Positions 18,399 to 26,603 of a DNA stretch of 64,000 nt are shown here, in pieces. The translations under genes were made by a program, and so were the position numbers. This stretch comes from Planctomycetota bacterium (GTDB lineage: Bacteria > Planctomycetota > Planctomycetia > Planctomycetales > Planctomycetaceae): contig JAURQH010000104.1 in NCBI GenBank assembly GCA_030836185.1, positions 1 through 64,000 on the forward strand, read 5' to 3'. The notes beneath the pieces are model-generated. The model made no database searches and was not told the origin of the DNA. It saw only the letters and a list, made by a program, of their open reading frames with translations. The number at the start of each line of letters is the position of its first letter. Position 1 is the stretch's first letter.

Positions 18399-19886
18399 AT
18401 GAATTATTCTACGATGTTCTGCTTGTTATCATTTGCCTTCTTGCTTCCCACATCCAAAACTTATAGCCAAGACCGCCCCAACATTATTTTGATGATGGGT
18501 GACGATCACGGCTGGGAAGAGACCGGTTATAACGGGCATCCTCACGTCAAGACGCCGGTCTTGGATGAGATGGCCAGCACCGGCTTACGTCTCGACCGAT
18601 TTTATTCGGGATATTCGTCCTGCTCACCAACTCGCGGCAGTTTCATGACGGGCCGACATCCCAATCGGTACGGAACTTTCACTCCCGGATGCTCCCTACG
18701 CCCAGAAGAAATCACGCTCGCCCACCTTTTGAAAAAGTCGGGATACTCAACCGCACATTTCGGGAAATGGCATCTCGGCCCCGTGAAGAAGTCCTCACCG
18801 ACAAACCCGACCGCGATGGGATTCGATCATTACGTCTCTCACGACAATTTCTTCGAACTCGATCCCCAATTTTCGATTAACGGTGGACCGCCCACTCTCT
18901 TTGAGGGAGAGGGTTCAGCCATTGTCATTGATGAAACGATCAAGTTTATCGAATCATCGAAACAAAACCCTTTTCTGGCGGTTGTCTGGTTCGGCTCTCC
19001 TCACGAACCCTATCAGGGTTTACCTGAAGATCTCGCTTTATACGCTAACCTACCAGCCAAGTATCCCGACAAAATGGTTTCACTCACATCCAATGAGACG
19101 GGAACACAAACAAAACGCCCTCTGGGTGATGTCTTGCAAGAACGCTATGCCGAGATCACCGCGATGGACCGCGCGATTGGCACACTGCGAAATTATCTGA
19201 AAAAACAAAATATGCGAGACAACACGATTCTACTTTACTGTGGAGATAACGGCACTCCTCGCAGCGGAGTCTTGGCTTCCCCATTACGAGGGCAGAAAGG
19301 TCAAATCTATGAAGGAGGCACGCGCGTCCCCGGAGTCATCGAGTGGCCCGCACAGATTAAGTCCCCACGTATCAGTGATGTCAACACAGTCACCAGCGAT
19401 CTCTTACCGACCGCTTGCTCGCTGGCAGGGGTTGCCGTACCAGACCGTCCTCTCGACGGCGTGAATCTTGTGCCTCTTCTTCAAGGAAAGATGACAACAC
19501 GCCCGCAGCCAATCTTCTTTTGGCACTACAACATGCGTCTCGACTCCAACAACAAGCCCTACATCGCCCCCGAACTGCAAAAAGGAACAACACCGCTCGT
19601 CAAACTATCTGGAGGCATCCCCACACGAAATTTCAGGAACTATCAACACTCAAAAATAACGGACGACCAATATGGGGGTGATCGCTCGATGGTCGATAAT
19701 CAGTACAAGTTGATTCTCAAAACCTCCAAACAAGGGACCAAGCGCGAACTCTATGACATTCGCAAAGACCCCGCCGAGACCACGAATCTGACAGAGGCAA
19801 AACCAGAAATCACAAAAACAATGGAACAACAACTCAAGACGTGGCAGAGTTCCGTATTGAACTCTCTCACTGGAGCGGATTATTGA
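18399..19886 (+). CDS. Sulfatase (arylsulfatase A-like), exported
   Basis: The product is 495 residues with a signal peptide (FCLLSFAFLLPTSKTYS). Metal-site MMGDDHGWEETGYNGH is followed by CSPTR starting at Cys75 and by AHFGKWHLGP. Further motifs are WFGSPHEPYQG, LYCGDNGTPR and YEGGTRVPGVIEWP. All formylglycine sulfatase elements are therefore present and the enzyme is probably active. The physiological substrate is unknown; planctomycetes carry many such enzymes for sulfated algal polysaccharides. The C-terminus runs to GADY, and the stop codon lies within a 13-base near-perfect tandem repeat (19876-19901). It ends a same-strand run that starts at 10499. Confidence 0.88.
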   Translation: MNYSTMFCLLSFAFLLPTSKTYSQDRPNIILMMGDDHGWEETGYNGHPHVKTPVLDEMASTGLRLDRFYSGYSSCSPTRGSFMTGRHPNRYGTFTPGCSLRPEEITLAHLLKKSGYSTAHFGKWHLGPVKKSSPTNPTAMGFDHYVSHDNFFELDPQFSINGGPPTLFEGEGSAIVIDETIKFIESSKQNPFLAVVWFGSPHEPYQGLPEDLALYANLPAKYPDKMVSLTSNETGTQTKRPLGDVLQERYAEITAMDRAIGTLRNYLKKQNMRDNTILLYCGDNGTPRSGVLASPLRGQKGQIYEGGTRVPGVIEWPAQIKSPRISDVNTVTSDLLPTACSLAGVAVPDRPLDGVNLVPLLQGKMTTRPQPIFFWHYNMRLDSNNKPYIAPELQKGTTPLVKLSGGIPTRNFRNYQHSKITDDQYGGDRSMVDNQYKLILKTSKQGTKRELYDIRKDPAETTNLTEAKPEITKTMEQQLKTWQSSVLNSLTGADY

Positions 19887-20384
19887 GGCGGACTATTGAG
19901 GATGTCTGAGTCATAACGCCTTCAGGTGATCGCGTCTTGTGTCTTCGGTCCCCCTTTGACCAGCAAACGGAGCTAACCATTTCGAACCGCGTTTTTGTTT
20001 TCCTCTGCGTCGCCGCGCCGCTGCGTGAGTCATATTCGTACCGACTGAATCAGCCGATTAACTCTGGGGGCTCACTGCGTTCGTCCCCAGCCACCGGTCT
20101 CAAAAGTAGCTCTCTGCGTTCTTGCGAACGCCGCAACCACCTCTTTCACTCGTTGCGATTCTTTTCCACCTTTGCGTCATAATTCATTACCCAAACTCGT
20201 CTAGCCAACCGCCTGCTACCAGAGATATCGTTCAGGGTTCGCCGTTCGGCGGCTCGATCTTTGACAATCTGAATTTAAGCATTGCTACCAGTTGATGGTT
20301 GCCTGTTTACAAATCTGAGGGGAATCACTTGTTTCAGGGGTACCCTGCCAGGATGTTGCAACCTCAATGTCAGCAACAACTTGC

Positions 20385-20457
20385 TCAAGAGTATTCAAGA
20401 GTATCGTCAAGAGTATGAGATGGGTCTATGTCACTCGATACTCTTGAAGACTCTTCA
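20385..20457. repeat. Inverted array of CAAGAGTAT half-sites upstream of serC
   Basis: Three direct copies of CAAGAGTAT begin at 20386, 20396 and 20408, followed by inverse copies ATACTCTTG at 20438 and a variant (GACTCTTCA) at 20449. The block TCAAGAGTATTCAAGAGTAT (20385-20404) is the inverse of 20438-20457 at 18 of 20 bases, with 33 bases between. Spacing of 10-12 bases puts the half-sites on one face of the helix, as for cooperative regulator binding; in RNA the same sequence would fold into a long hairpin. Confidence 0.6.
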
Positions 20458-20489
20458 ATGTCGCCGAGACTTAACGGGTTAGAGCGATT

Positions 20490-20517
20490 TCAAGAGTCTC
20501 ATGTTTCAGACTCTTGA
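20490..20517. repeat. Perfect 10-bp hairpin TCAAGAGTCT/AGACTCTTGA
   Basis: TCAAGAGTCT at 20490-20499 and AGACTCTTGA at 20508-20517 form a perfect 10-base-pair inverted repeat with an eight-base loop. The core is the same CAAGAGT word as in the array at 20385-20457, so the two belong together. It lies about 210 bases upstream of serC. No T-run follows it, so it is not a standard terminator. Confidence 0.6.
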
Positions 20518-20728
20518 GCCGCAGGATGTTTGGGGATTCAATCAGCAGACCACAATCTACAATCCGTTGGAAAAACACTCCTACAGTGAGAATTCAAAGT
20601 GATTTTCCCACCGGGAGGGTGCGGTCAACTTCTTTCTCCCTTTGGAATCGATTAAACTGTGAACATGACCAGCCAAATGGCTGTCTTCCTCCCTTAATTT
20701 CCAAACCGAAGCCTGACAGGATTGCGTG

Positions 20729-21838
20729 ATGACCAAACGGATTTTCAATTTCTCTGCCGGACCAGCCGTCCTTCCCGAACCTGTCATTGAAGAAGCGAAA
20801 GCCAACATGCTCTCGCTGGGAGATACCGGCGTAGGCGTGATGGAACATTCCCACCGAGGTGCCGCACTGACAGCAGTCTTTGAGGAAGCCGAAGCCCTCT
20901 GCCGCAAGATCGCCAATATCCCCGATAATTATCATGTGCTGTTTCTTCAAGGGGGTGCGTCCTCGCAATTCGCGATGATTCCGCAAAACTTCCTCGCCGA
21001 TGATCAGACCGCCGACTATCTCGTCACCGGGTCATGGTCCAAAAAAGCCGTCAAAGAAGCTAAACTCTTCGGCAATGTCAATATTGCTTGCAGCAGTGAA
21101 GACACGACCTTCAATTATATCCCCAAAGAGCGAACTCACAGCGACAGCCCGCGATACGTTCACTTCACCTCAAACAACACCATCTATGGTACCCAATTCC
21201 AAACCGAGCCAGAATGCCCCGAGGGAGCCTTTCTGGTTTGTGATGCCTCTAGCGATATCTTCTCGCGGCCGATTGATGTCAGCAAATATGGTATCATTTA
21301 CGCTGGCGCACAAAAGAATCTTGGTCCCAGTGGAGTGACATTGGTCATCATTCGTGATGATCTCGTTCAAGCCAGCAAAGAGGGACTCCCCTCGATGCAG
21401 ATGTATCGCACGCATGCCGATGCCAAGTCGCTCTACAACACGCCACCAGCATTCGGCATCTACATGATGAAGCTTGTCTTCCAATGGATTCTCGATCAGG
21501 GTGGGCTGACGGGAGTCACAGAGACCAACCAGCGTAAAGCGGGCAAGCTGTATGACTTCTTCGAACAGAGTGAAATGTTCACAGCCACTGCTGAAAAAGA
21601 GAGCCGTTCGATGATGAATGTCACCTTCGTCACTGGCGATGCCGACCTCGACAAGGACTTCATTGCTTATGCCAAAGAACGAGATCTCGATGCTCTGAAA
21701 GGACATCGCAGCATCGGCGGCATGCGAGCAAGTATCTATAACGCTTTTCCCGAAGCGGGCGTTGATCGGTTAATCGAAGTCATGCAGGAATTTGAGGCGT
21801 CTCATGCCTCCACATCAACCACCAACAGTGCAGGATAA
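20729..21838 (+). CDS. serC: Phosphoserine aminotransferase
   Basis: The product is 369 residues, the usual family length. It catalyses glutamate-dependent transamination of 3-phosphohydroxypyruvate to O-phosphoserine (and has a role in vitamin B6 synthesis in many bacteria), using PLP. The N-terminus [47 protein letters not shown] and the PLP lysine region [17 protein letters not shown] are diagnostic. The ATG at 20729 is chosen over the GTG one codon upstream. It ends seven bases before the best start of the nucleosidase gene, so the two are probably co-transcribed. A repeat array lies upstream and may be its control region. Confidence 0.95.
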   Translation: MTKRIFNFSAGPAVLPEPVIEEAKANMLSLGDTGVGVMEHSHRGAALTAVFEEAEALCRKIANIPDNYHVLFLQGGASSQFAMIPQNFLADDQTADYLVTGSWSKKAVKEAKLFGNVNIACSSEDTTFNYIPKERTHSDSPRYVHFTSNNTIYGTQFQTEPECPEGAFLVCDASSDIFSRPIDVSKYGIIYAGAQKNLGPSGVTLVIIRDDLVQASKEGLPSMQMYRTHADAKSLYNTPPAFGIYMMKLVFQWILDQGGLTGVTETNQRKAGKLYDFFEQSEMFTATAEKESRSMMNVTFVTGDADLDKDFIAYAKERDLDALKGHRSIGGMRASIYNAFPEAGVDRLIEVMQEFEASHASTSTTNSAG

Positions 21839-21845
21839 TTCTGAA

Positions 21846-22625
21846 ATGAGTGATGTGGAGACGCCCGAACAATCAGATTCAGGCACCCCCGACTTGGCTC
21901 ACGCCGATGTGGGGATCGTGACGGCGTTACCGATTGAACTCAACCCGTTTATCGGTCAACTTGAAAAACGTCGTTCTTATACCGGTGGTAAATACAAATT
22001 TATCGGTGGCACATACGACGACAAAGTCAAAGTCGTCATCGTTCAACAGGCCGTTGGGTTTGCAAAGGCGAGAGCCGCGACACAGGCGTTGATTGAAGCT
22101 CACTCTCCGAATTGGGTTCTCTCGGCAGGCTACAGCGGTGCCTTACAACCAGACATGGGCATCGGCGACATCGTCGTTGGCAATTCCATCTGCGATCAAC
22201 ATGGTCACTCCATCAAAATCGACATGAACATGGAGGCCAATGACAAGACGGGGCTCCGAGTGGGTCGATTGTTGACCGCTGATGACCTTGTTCTCAAAGC
22301 CGACGAAAAAAAACAACTGGGAATCAAACATGATGCATTGGCGGTCGATTTGGAATCGATGGCGGTCGCTCAAGTCTGCAAAGAAATGCAAACACGTTTC
22401 ATGGCGATTCGAACCCTGAGCGACGACATGAGTGAAGACCTACCCGACGAAATTCTTAGCTTGATGGGAGAAACGGGCACCATGCGTGTGGGAGCCGTTG
22501 TCGGTGCGATCTGGAATCGTGCCTCCAGCATGAAAGATATGTGGCATCTGAGGGAAAAGGCGATGCATTCGTCTCGGCGATTAGCGGCCTTCCTCAACAT
22601 GCTGCTGCCCCGACTCGTCGAGTAA
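21846..22625 (+). CDS. 5'-methylthioadenosine/S-adenosylhomocysteine nucleosidase-like protein
   Basis: The product is 259 residues and belongs to the PNP/UDP phosphorylase superfamily. ADVGIVTALPIELNPF, VVIVQQAVGFAKARAATQALIEAHSPNWVLSAGYSGAL, ALAVDLESMAVAQVC (nucleoside-binding Glu-Ser-Met) and IRTLSDDMSEDLP (catalytic Asp) are the family elements. It probably cleaves MTA or SAH to adenine and a thio-sugar; hopanoid-linked phosphorylases share these motifs, so substrate is not certain. The start at 21846 follows AGGA and begins just after serC; ATG at 21804 or TTG at 21792 would overlap serC. The C-terminal helix extension is longer than in E. coli Mtn. Confidence 0.8.
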   Translation: MSDVETPEQSDSGTPDLAHADVGIVTALPIELNPFIGQLEKRRSYTGGKYKFIGGTYDDKVKVVIVQQAVGFAKARAATQALIEAHSPNWVLSAGYSGALQPDMGIGDIVVGNSICDQHGHSIKIDMNMEANDKTGLRVGRLLTADDLVLKADEKKQLGIKHDALAVDLESMAVAQVCKEMQTRFMAIRTLSDDMSEDLPDEILSLMGETGTMRVGAVVGAIWNRASSMKDMWHLREKAMHSSRRLAAFLNMLLPRLVE

Positions 22626-22713
22626 TGTTTCTTTCACGATTGTTGTATGGAATCACGCATTCTATCAGGTAAGATTCAACGAGCTTGCACACATTTCATT
22701 CTGGGGGAATCTC

Positions 22714-23253
22714 ATGTCCAAACCACTCTACGTCCTCGCTATCTGCTCATTCTGCTTTCTTTTCGGCTGCAATTCAGAGATTCCGACAACTACGGCAGAC
22801 AACGCGACCGTCCAACCACAAGATCAACAATCGGCACCTGTGCAGCCACCTCAAAACGACTCGGGAATTCTTGGTAAAGTGACTGCTGAAATTGTTGATG
22901 CGAAAAAAGCACTCGCAGACAATCCGAATCTGATGATTCTCGAAACATCAAACCTCGGTGGCGACCCTCTCACACAAGGCGCTAACTCCGTCATTTATGT
23001 CCCCTCTCGCATCTTAATGCTCAACATGCAAAACACACTGAAGCAATACAAAGCCTTGAACGACAAGTGGCCGAATTATGAAGAATTCATGGACATCGTG
23101 AAGCAGAACAACATCCAATTCAACATGCTGAAGCGCTGGCAAATGTATGGGTACGATTCGGATAAAGGCGAGATGATGATTCTGCAAGACGAAGCTGTCA
23201 AAAAAGAACGCTTTGAAAAAGCTGGCCTCGACTACGTTGAGGGAAAACTTTGA
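22714..23253 (+). CDS. Hypothetical lipoprotein
   Basis: The product is 179 residues. The N-terminus has a lipobox (SFCFLFGCNS), then a Thr/Gln/Pro-rich linker and a 110-residue domain without a family I recognise. That domain includes GANSVIYVPSRILMLNMQNTLKQYKALNDKWPNYEEFM and ends YDSDKGEMMILQDEAVKKERFE. The pattern resembles planctomycete periplasmic proteins of unknown role. A GGGGGAATCTC ribosome-binding region precedes the ATG. It follows the nucleosidase gene by 88 bases on the same strand. Confidence 0.65.
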   Translation: MSKPLYVLAICSFCFLFGCNSEIPTTTADNATVQPQDQQSAPVQPPQNDSGILGKVTAEIVDAKKALADNPNLMILETSNLGGDPLTQGANSVIYVPSRILMLNMQNTLKQYKALNDKWPNYEEFMDIVKQNNIQFNMLKRWQMYGYDSDKGEMMILQDEAVKKERFEKAGLDYVEGKL

Positions 23254-23854
23254 CGCATCAGTATTGGATATCTTTTAACACGAATATTGTTTGTCCTCTT
23301 GGCGGACGCTACTCTACCGAATAATGATTTAAATGAAGTCTTCCATCTTTCCTCTGCCAGAGACTGTATGGGCTAGAATTTCTCTACTGACAAACATTCC
23401 ATTCGGGGAAAAAAGTGACGATTGTGTGCGCAGCATGGCCTCGTGTGTGTGTGTGGAGAAAAAGAGTCCCCGAGCCGATGAAATTGTTTATAATCTGGAG
23501 AACCACGGCCAACACGTCTCTCGTGATTGTCAATCAAAGAGTGCGGGCTACTGGCCAGTCACTTCAATGCCTGCGTCACCTTTCATGCAAGACTCCTGCA
23601 CATCCCCATTGATGCTTCATATCCTGGAATAGCAATTCATGACGACTCCCCTCAAAACTGAATGCCCACACTGTTTTGTCACGTTTCACCTGACACCAGA
23701 TTTGCAAGTCCTGATACCAGCACGACAACAAACAGACACAGCCGTTCTATTGGGACTACGGGGTGTCATCACTCTCTGAGATCGTTTGTCGTCGAGAAAC
23801 AACGTGTATAATCCGGTAGTCAGTTGACTGTCTTCTCTGGACACCCTCGGTATC
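23254..23854. other. 600-base intergenic region, possibly with one short zinc-ribbon ORF
   Basis: Open frames here are short and mostly of odd composition. One at 23639-23779 is listed separately because it contains CPHC. A GTGTGTGTGT run lies near 23447. No RNA gene, terminator or strong inverted repeat was found by eye. Confidence 0.4.
23639..23779 (+). CDS. Possible 46-residue protein with a CPHC motif
   Basis: An ATG-started frame encodes MTTPLKTECPHCFVTFHL and then 28 further residues. ECPHC plus TFHLTP resembles the first half of the zinc-ribbon (MJ0042-like) motif common at the N-termini of planctomycete proteins. The second cysteine pair is missing, so it may be a decayed N-terminus rather than a gene. 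The ribosome-binding site is weak (TGGA). I give it low confidence. Confidence 0.25.
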   Translation: MTTPLKTECPHCFVTFHLTPDLQVLIPARQQTDTAVLLGLRGVITL

Positions 23855-24559
23855 ATGACTTTTCACGACACAATCTCACAAAACATTTCTCGCATTCAAC
23901 AGCGAATTCTGGCAGCTTGTCAACGATCCGGTCGTTCTCCAAGCGAAGTTCAGTTGATCGCTGTCACAAAATACGCCGAAGTAGAGTGGGCGCAGGCACT
24001 CATCAATCTCGACCATAGAGACTTCGGAGAAAGTCGACCGCAACAACTCTCCGAGAGGTCCACAAAATTATCAGACAATATCCGCTGGCACATGATCGGT
24101 CACTTGCAACGCAACAAAGTTCGCCCCGTATTAGAAACCGGCGCAATGATCCACAGTGTGGACAGCCAGCGACTTCTGGATCGAATCGAGTTGATCGCTG
24201 CAGAATTGGGAATCACTGTTTCTATTTTCATGGAAGTCAATATTTCAGGAGAGGAGTCCAAATATGGCTTCGCACCCGAATCGGTGTCTCAGTCAGTCAC
24301 GCGCATGTCAGATTATCGGCATGTCAAACTGCTCGGACTGATGACGATGGCTCCGCATGCAGATGATCCGGAAGACGCCCGACCATATTTTCGAGCTCTT
24401 CGCGATCTTCAACAACAAATGAATCAGGGACTACCCGCAGAGAATCAGATGCAATCGCTCTCCATGGGAATGAGCGGCGACTTTGAAGTCGCCATCGAAG
24501 AAGGAGCGACACACATCCGCATCGGCAGTACGTTATTTGAGGGCTTGTCGAGCGATTGA
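23855..24559 (+). CDS. YggS/PLPBP-family PLP homeostasis protein
   Basis: The product is 234 residues, the usual length. It is a single-domain PLP-binding TIM-barrel protein that buffers vitamin B6 and amino-acid metabolism rather than acting as a classical enzyme. VQLIAVTKYAEVEWAQALI contains the PLP lysine, DFGESRPQQLSERS replaces the usual FGENRVQE, and RWHMIGHLQRNKVRPVLE, IHSVDSQRLL, SMGMSGDFEVAIEEGATHIRIGSTLFEG complete the set. Start at the ATG at 23855. It precedes fae on the same strand by 253 bases that contain two inverted repeats. No transcriptional link is evident. Confidence 0.9.
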   Translation: MTFHDTISQNISRIQQRILAACQRSGRSPSEVQLIAVTKYAEVEWAQALINLDHRDFGESRPQQLSERSTKLSDNIRWHMIGHLQRNKVRPVLETGAMIHSVDSQRLLDRIELIAAELGITVSIFMEVNISGEESKYGFAPESVSQSVTRMSDYRHVKLLGLMTMAPHADDPEDARPYFRALRDLQQQMNQGLPAENQMQSLSMGMSGDFEVAIEEGATHIRIGSTLFEGLSSD

Positions 24560-24603
24560 TCTCGCCAAAACCGATACGCCTCCTCCGAGGAGTCGAGCAT
24601 CGT

Positions 24604-24638
24604 AAATCCACGATTTCTCTCATCGGAAACGTGGATTT
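24604..24638. repeat. Inverted repeat AAATCCACG/CGTGGATTT upstream of fae
   Basis: AAATCCACG (24604-24612) and CGTGGATTT (24630-24638) are perfect inverse copies with 17 bases between. The repeat lies 45 bases after the yggS stop and about 175 bases before fae. It could be a transcription terminator stem without a T-run, or an operator for the formaldehyde genes. Confidence 0.45.
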
Positions 24639-24651
24639 CGAGGGACTACCG

Positions 24652-24680
24652 CCAATTTCCGGGCAGACACTGGAAATTGG
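24652..24680. repeat. Inverted repeat CCAATTTCC/GGAAATTGG upstream of fae
   Basis: CCAATTTCC (24652-24660) and GGAAATTGG (24672-24680) are perfect nine-base inverse copies separated by 11 bases, so half-site centres are 20 bases (two helical turns) apart. That geometry fits a dimeric regulator. It lies about 130 bases upstream of the fae start codon. Confidence 0.5.
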
Positions 24681-24812
24681 ACGTTTGAACTGGTATTACA
24701 GGCACTTACGAATCATGCGTGCGGATTGGCTCTTTGACACACCGCCACGTTGCCAACATCACAGTTTTGTTGTCTACACACCTGTCACAACACAGCCTGA
24801 GGAGAAGTATTA

Positions 24813-25310
24813 ATGTCTTTCAATGTCGGAGAATCGCTGGTCGGAGAAGGTAATGAAGTCGCCCATATCGATCTTTTGATTGGTGACAAAAACGGTCCCG
24901 TCGGAACCGCATTCGCCAATGCACTTGCCGACCAGAAAGCTGGTCACAGCAACTTGCTCGCCGTGCTGGAACCGAATCTGGCCGTCAAACCTTCCACTGT
25001 GATGATCACAAAAGTCACCATCAAGGGCGCTCGCCAAGCCGTTCAAATGTTCGGACCGGCTCAAGCAGCCGTTGCCCATGCTGTCGCCGATGCTGTCAAA
25101 GAAGGAACCATTCCTAAAGATCAATGCGAGAGTCTGTGCATTGTTTGTGGTGTGTTCATCCACTGGGAAGCAGCCGACGACAAGAAAATTTACGACTACA
25201 ATTACGCAGCCACTAAAGAGTCAATCGAACGTGCGATGAAGAACTCACCATGTGTCGATACGATGCTTGAAGGACAAGATGCTTCAAGCCATCCATTCTA
25301 CAATGCATGA
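24813..25310 (+). CDS. fae: Formaldehyde-activating enzyme (Fae)
   Basis: The product is 165 residues, the length of the single-domain enzyme. Fae condenses formaldehyde with tetrahydromethanopterin to methylene-H4MPT in the cytoplasm. The catalytic histidine region is conserved (GNEVAHIDLLIG, His18), as are GPVGTAFANALADQKAGHSNLLAVLEPN and the substrate-binding IKGARQAVQMFGPAQAAVAHAVADAV. The start is preceded by GAGGAGAAG, a strong ribosome-binding site suited to abundant expression. A hairpin terminator follows directly and mtdB comes next. Planctomycetes are known to carry H4MPT-linked C1 genes; the role here is probably formaldehyde detoxification. Confidence 0.95.
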   Translation: MSFNVGESLVGEGNEVAHIDLLIGDKNGPVGTAFANALADQKAGHSNLLAVLEPNLAVKPSTVMITKVTIKGARQAVQMFGPAQAAVAHAVADAVKEGTIPKDQCESLCIVCGVFIHWEAADDKKIYDYNYAATKESIERAMKNSPCVDTMLEGQDASSHPFYNA

Positions 25311-25340
25311 TTGATTCTCATTTTGAGTGAATATCTCTGA

Positions 25341-25372
25341 CACCTCCGTCCGCTTTTGGGCGGAGGTGTTTC
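25341..25372 (+). terminator. Hairpin terminator or attenuator between fae and mtdB
   Basis: CACCTCCG (25341-25348) pairs with CGGAGGTG (25361-25368), with 12 bases between that can partly pair further, followed by TTTCT. It lies 30 bases after the fae stop and 25 bases before mtdB. It may let fae be expressed more strongly than mtdB from a shared promoter. Confidence 0.6.
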
Positions 25373-25395
25373 TATTGATACCGAGTGAAAAGACT

Positions 25396-26262
25396 ATGAA
25401 AAACATCCTCATTCAACTAGACACCGATTCTCTTCCCAGCACTTTCGACCGTGTCGTCGCCGTTGATGCCGGAGTTGACGAATTGTTCTCCTACGGCAAC
25501 GTCTCATCAGACAACGTCATGGGACTCGTACACGGTGCCATGTTCACTCGAGGGTCCAAGCACCTGCGACACACCGCAATTTTCATCGGTGGAAGTCACG
25601 TGAACGATGGTGAAGAACTTCTGGAGACGGTCACCGCCACTTTCTTCGGACCTGTCAGTGTATCCGTGATGATGGATTCCAACGGCTCAAACACGACCGC
25701 TGCTGCTGCCGTCCTCTCCGCCGGTCAACACCTAGATTTCACTAATATCTCTGCGGCAATTCTGGGTGGAACCGGACCAGTCGGACACCGAGCGGCAGAA
25801 TTATTATCCGCTCGAGGAGCAAACATCAGACTCTACTCTCGTTCGAAAGTCCGTGCTGAATCAACCTGTCATCAAATCAAGACAAATCTCCCCAATGCCC
25901 GTCTCGAAGCGGCCGAATTGAAACCGAGCGACGAATTGGCCGCTGAATTGGAGGGAACCTCATTGCTGATCGCCGCAGGAGCCGCCGGAGTTGGGTTTCT
26001 CACCGAGAATGATTTAAGCAAGATCATGTCTCTGAAAGTGGCTGTTGACCTCAATGCCGTTCCTCCTACTGGGCTTGGAGGCATTGGAGTGATGGACAAA
26101 GCGGCTGAGAAACTAAACTGCCTCTGCTATGGTGCCATCGGCGTCGGGGGACTTAAAATGAAGATTCATAAAGCCGCCATTGAAAAGCTATTCCTGTCCA
26201 ATGATCAGGTCTTCGGTACGCAAGAAATCTTTGGCATTGGTGAAGAATTGCTGAAGGCGTAA
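25396..26262 (+). CDS. mtdB: Methylene-H4MPT dehydrogenase (MtdB type)
   Basis: The product is 288 residues from the ATG at 25396; a longer frame starting at 25327 runs through the terminator hairpin and is unlikely. It oxidises methylene-H4MPT to methenyl-H4MPT with NAD(P), the step after Fae. DRVVAVDAGVDELFSYGNV, VHGAMFTRG and AIFIGGSHVNDGEELL form the pterin domain. AAILGGTGPVGHRAAELLSARGANIRLYSRSKVRAES is the Rossmann nucleotide-binding segment, and PPTGLGGIGVMDKA is near the C-terminus. I cannot separate MtdB from the related MtdC by eye with certainty. The remaining pathway genes (mch, fhc) are not in this window. Confidence 0.88.
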   Translation: MKNILIQLDTDSLPSTFDRVVAVDAGVDELFSYGNVSSDNVMGLVHGAMFTRGSKHLRHTAIFIGGSHVNDGEELLETVTATFFGPVSVSVMMDSNGSNTTAAAAVLSAGQHLDFTNISAAILGGTGPVGHRAAELLSARGANIRLYSRSKVRAESTCHQIKTNLPNARLEAAELKPSDELAAELEGTSLLIAAGAAGVGFLTENDLSKIMSLKVAVDLNAVPPTGLGGIGVMDKAAEKLNCLCYGAIGVGGLKMKIHKAAIEKLFLSNDQVFGTQEIFGIGEELLKA

Positions 26263-26270
26263 GCTTTCGT

Positions 26271-26492
26271 CTACAACGGTCGTATCACATCCAATGCCAG
26301 ACAAATTCCCACTGCGGCTCCGGCCAGAAAAACCACGCGCAATGCCATTAGCCCATTGGCGGGACCAAGTTTGATTAATATCCAACGACCTTTTCTGGTG
26401 CTATTGAGAAACCACCGCGAATAAGCCAAGCCGACCAGGCAGACAATCGCAATTGCATAACCCATCAGTATCTGATCGCGATCTATTGGCAT
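26271..26492 (-). CDS. Small two-span membrane protein of unknown function
   Basis: From the ATG at 26492, preceded by AGAGGAAAAGA, a 73-residue product is predicted. Two hydrophobic segments are visible: [20 protein letters not shown] (about 10-29) and [20 protein letters not shown] (about 48-67), joined by a basic loop ([12 protein letters not shown]). It is convergent with mtdB, ending eight bases from its stop, and divergent from pdxJ. I do not recognise a family. The good ribosome-binding site and membrane pattern argue that it is real; longer upstream in-frame sequence overlaps the pdxJ start region. Confidence 0.6.
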   Translation of the reverse strand: MPIDRDQILMGYAIAIVCLVGLAYSRWFLNSTRKGRWILIKLGPANGLMALRVVFLAGAAVGICLALDVIRPL

Positions 26493-26603
26493 TCTTTTCC
26501 TCTGGCCTTTTGCACCTCGTGTGAACCGAGATTGTATCTGAAATGTCACTTTCTTAACATAAATCCAACGAAATCTCCTTCCTCGAACCCGCAAAGAGAA
26601 CAC

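Larger units (their letters stand above)
19887..20728. other. 840-base intergenic region upstream of serC, rich in short repeats
   Basis: No coding sequence is convincing in this region. Between 20000 and 20170 there are four loose CTCTGCG/ACTGCG/CTTTGCG-type motifs, like the decayed CTCTGCG-rich repeats scattered in many genomes. From 20385 to 20517 lies the CAAGAGT array described separately. The last 200 bases before serC are presumably promoter and leader, but I cannot place -35 and -10 boxes with confidence. No tRNA or recognisable small RNA was seen. Confidence 0.5.

Noticed and set aside
19876-19901. 13-base tandem near-repeat (CGGATTATTGAGG/CGGACTATTGAGG) at the sulfatase stop
   Set aside because: It is a small local duplication without visible function, and the stop codon in the first copy is intact.
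20000-20170. CTCTGCG-type words as a defined repeat element
   Set aside because: The copies are short and degenerate with irregular spacing. No boundary or target duplication can be drawn.
20385-20517. CAAGAGT repeats as a CRISPR array
   Set aside because: The repeats are 9 bases, spacers are 1-20 bases and orientation is mixed. There are no cas genes.
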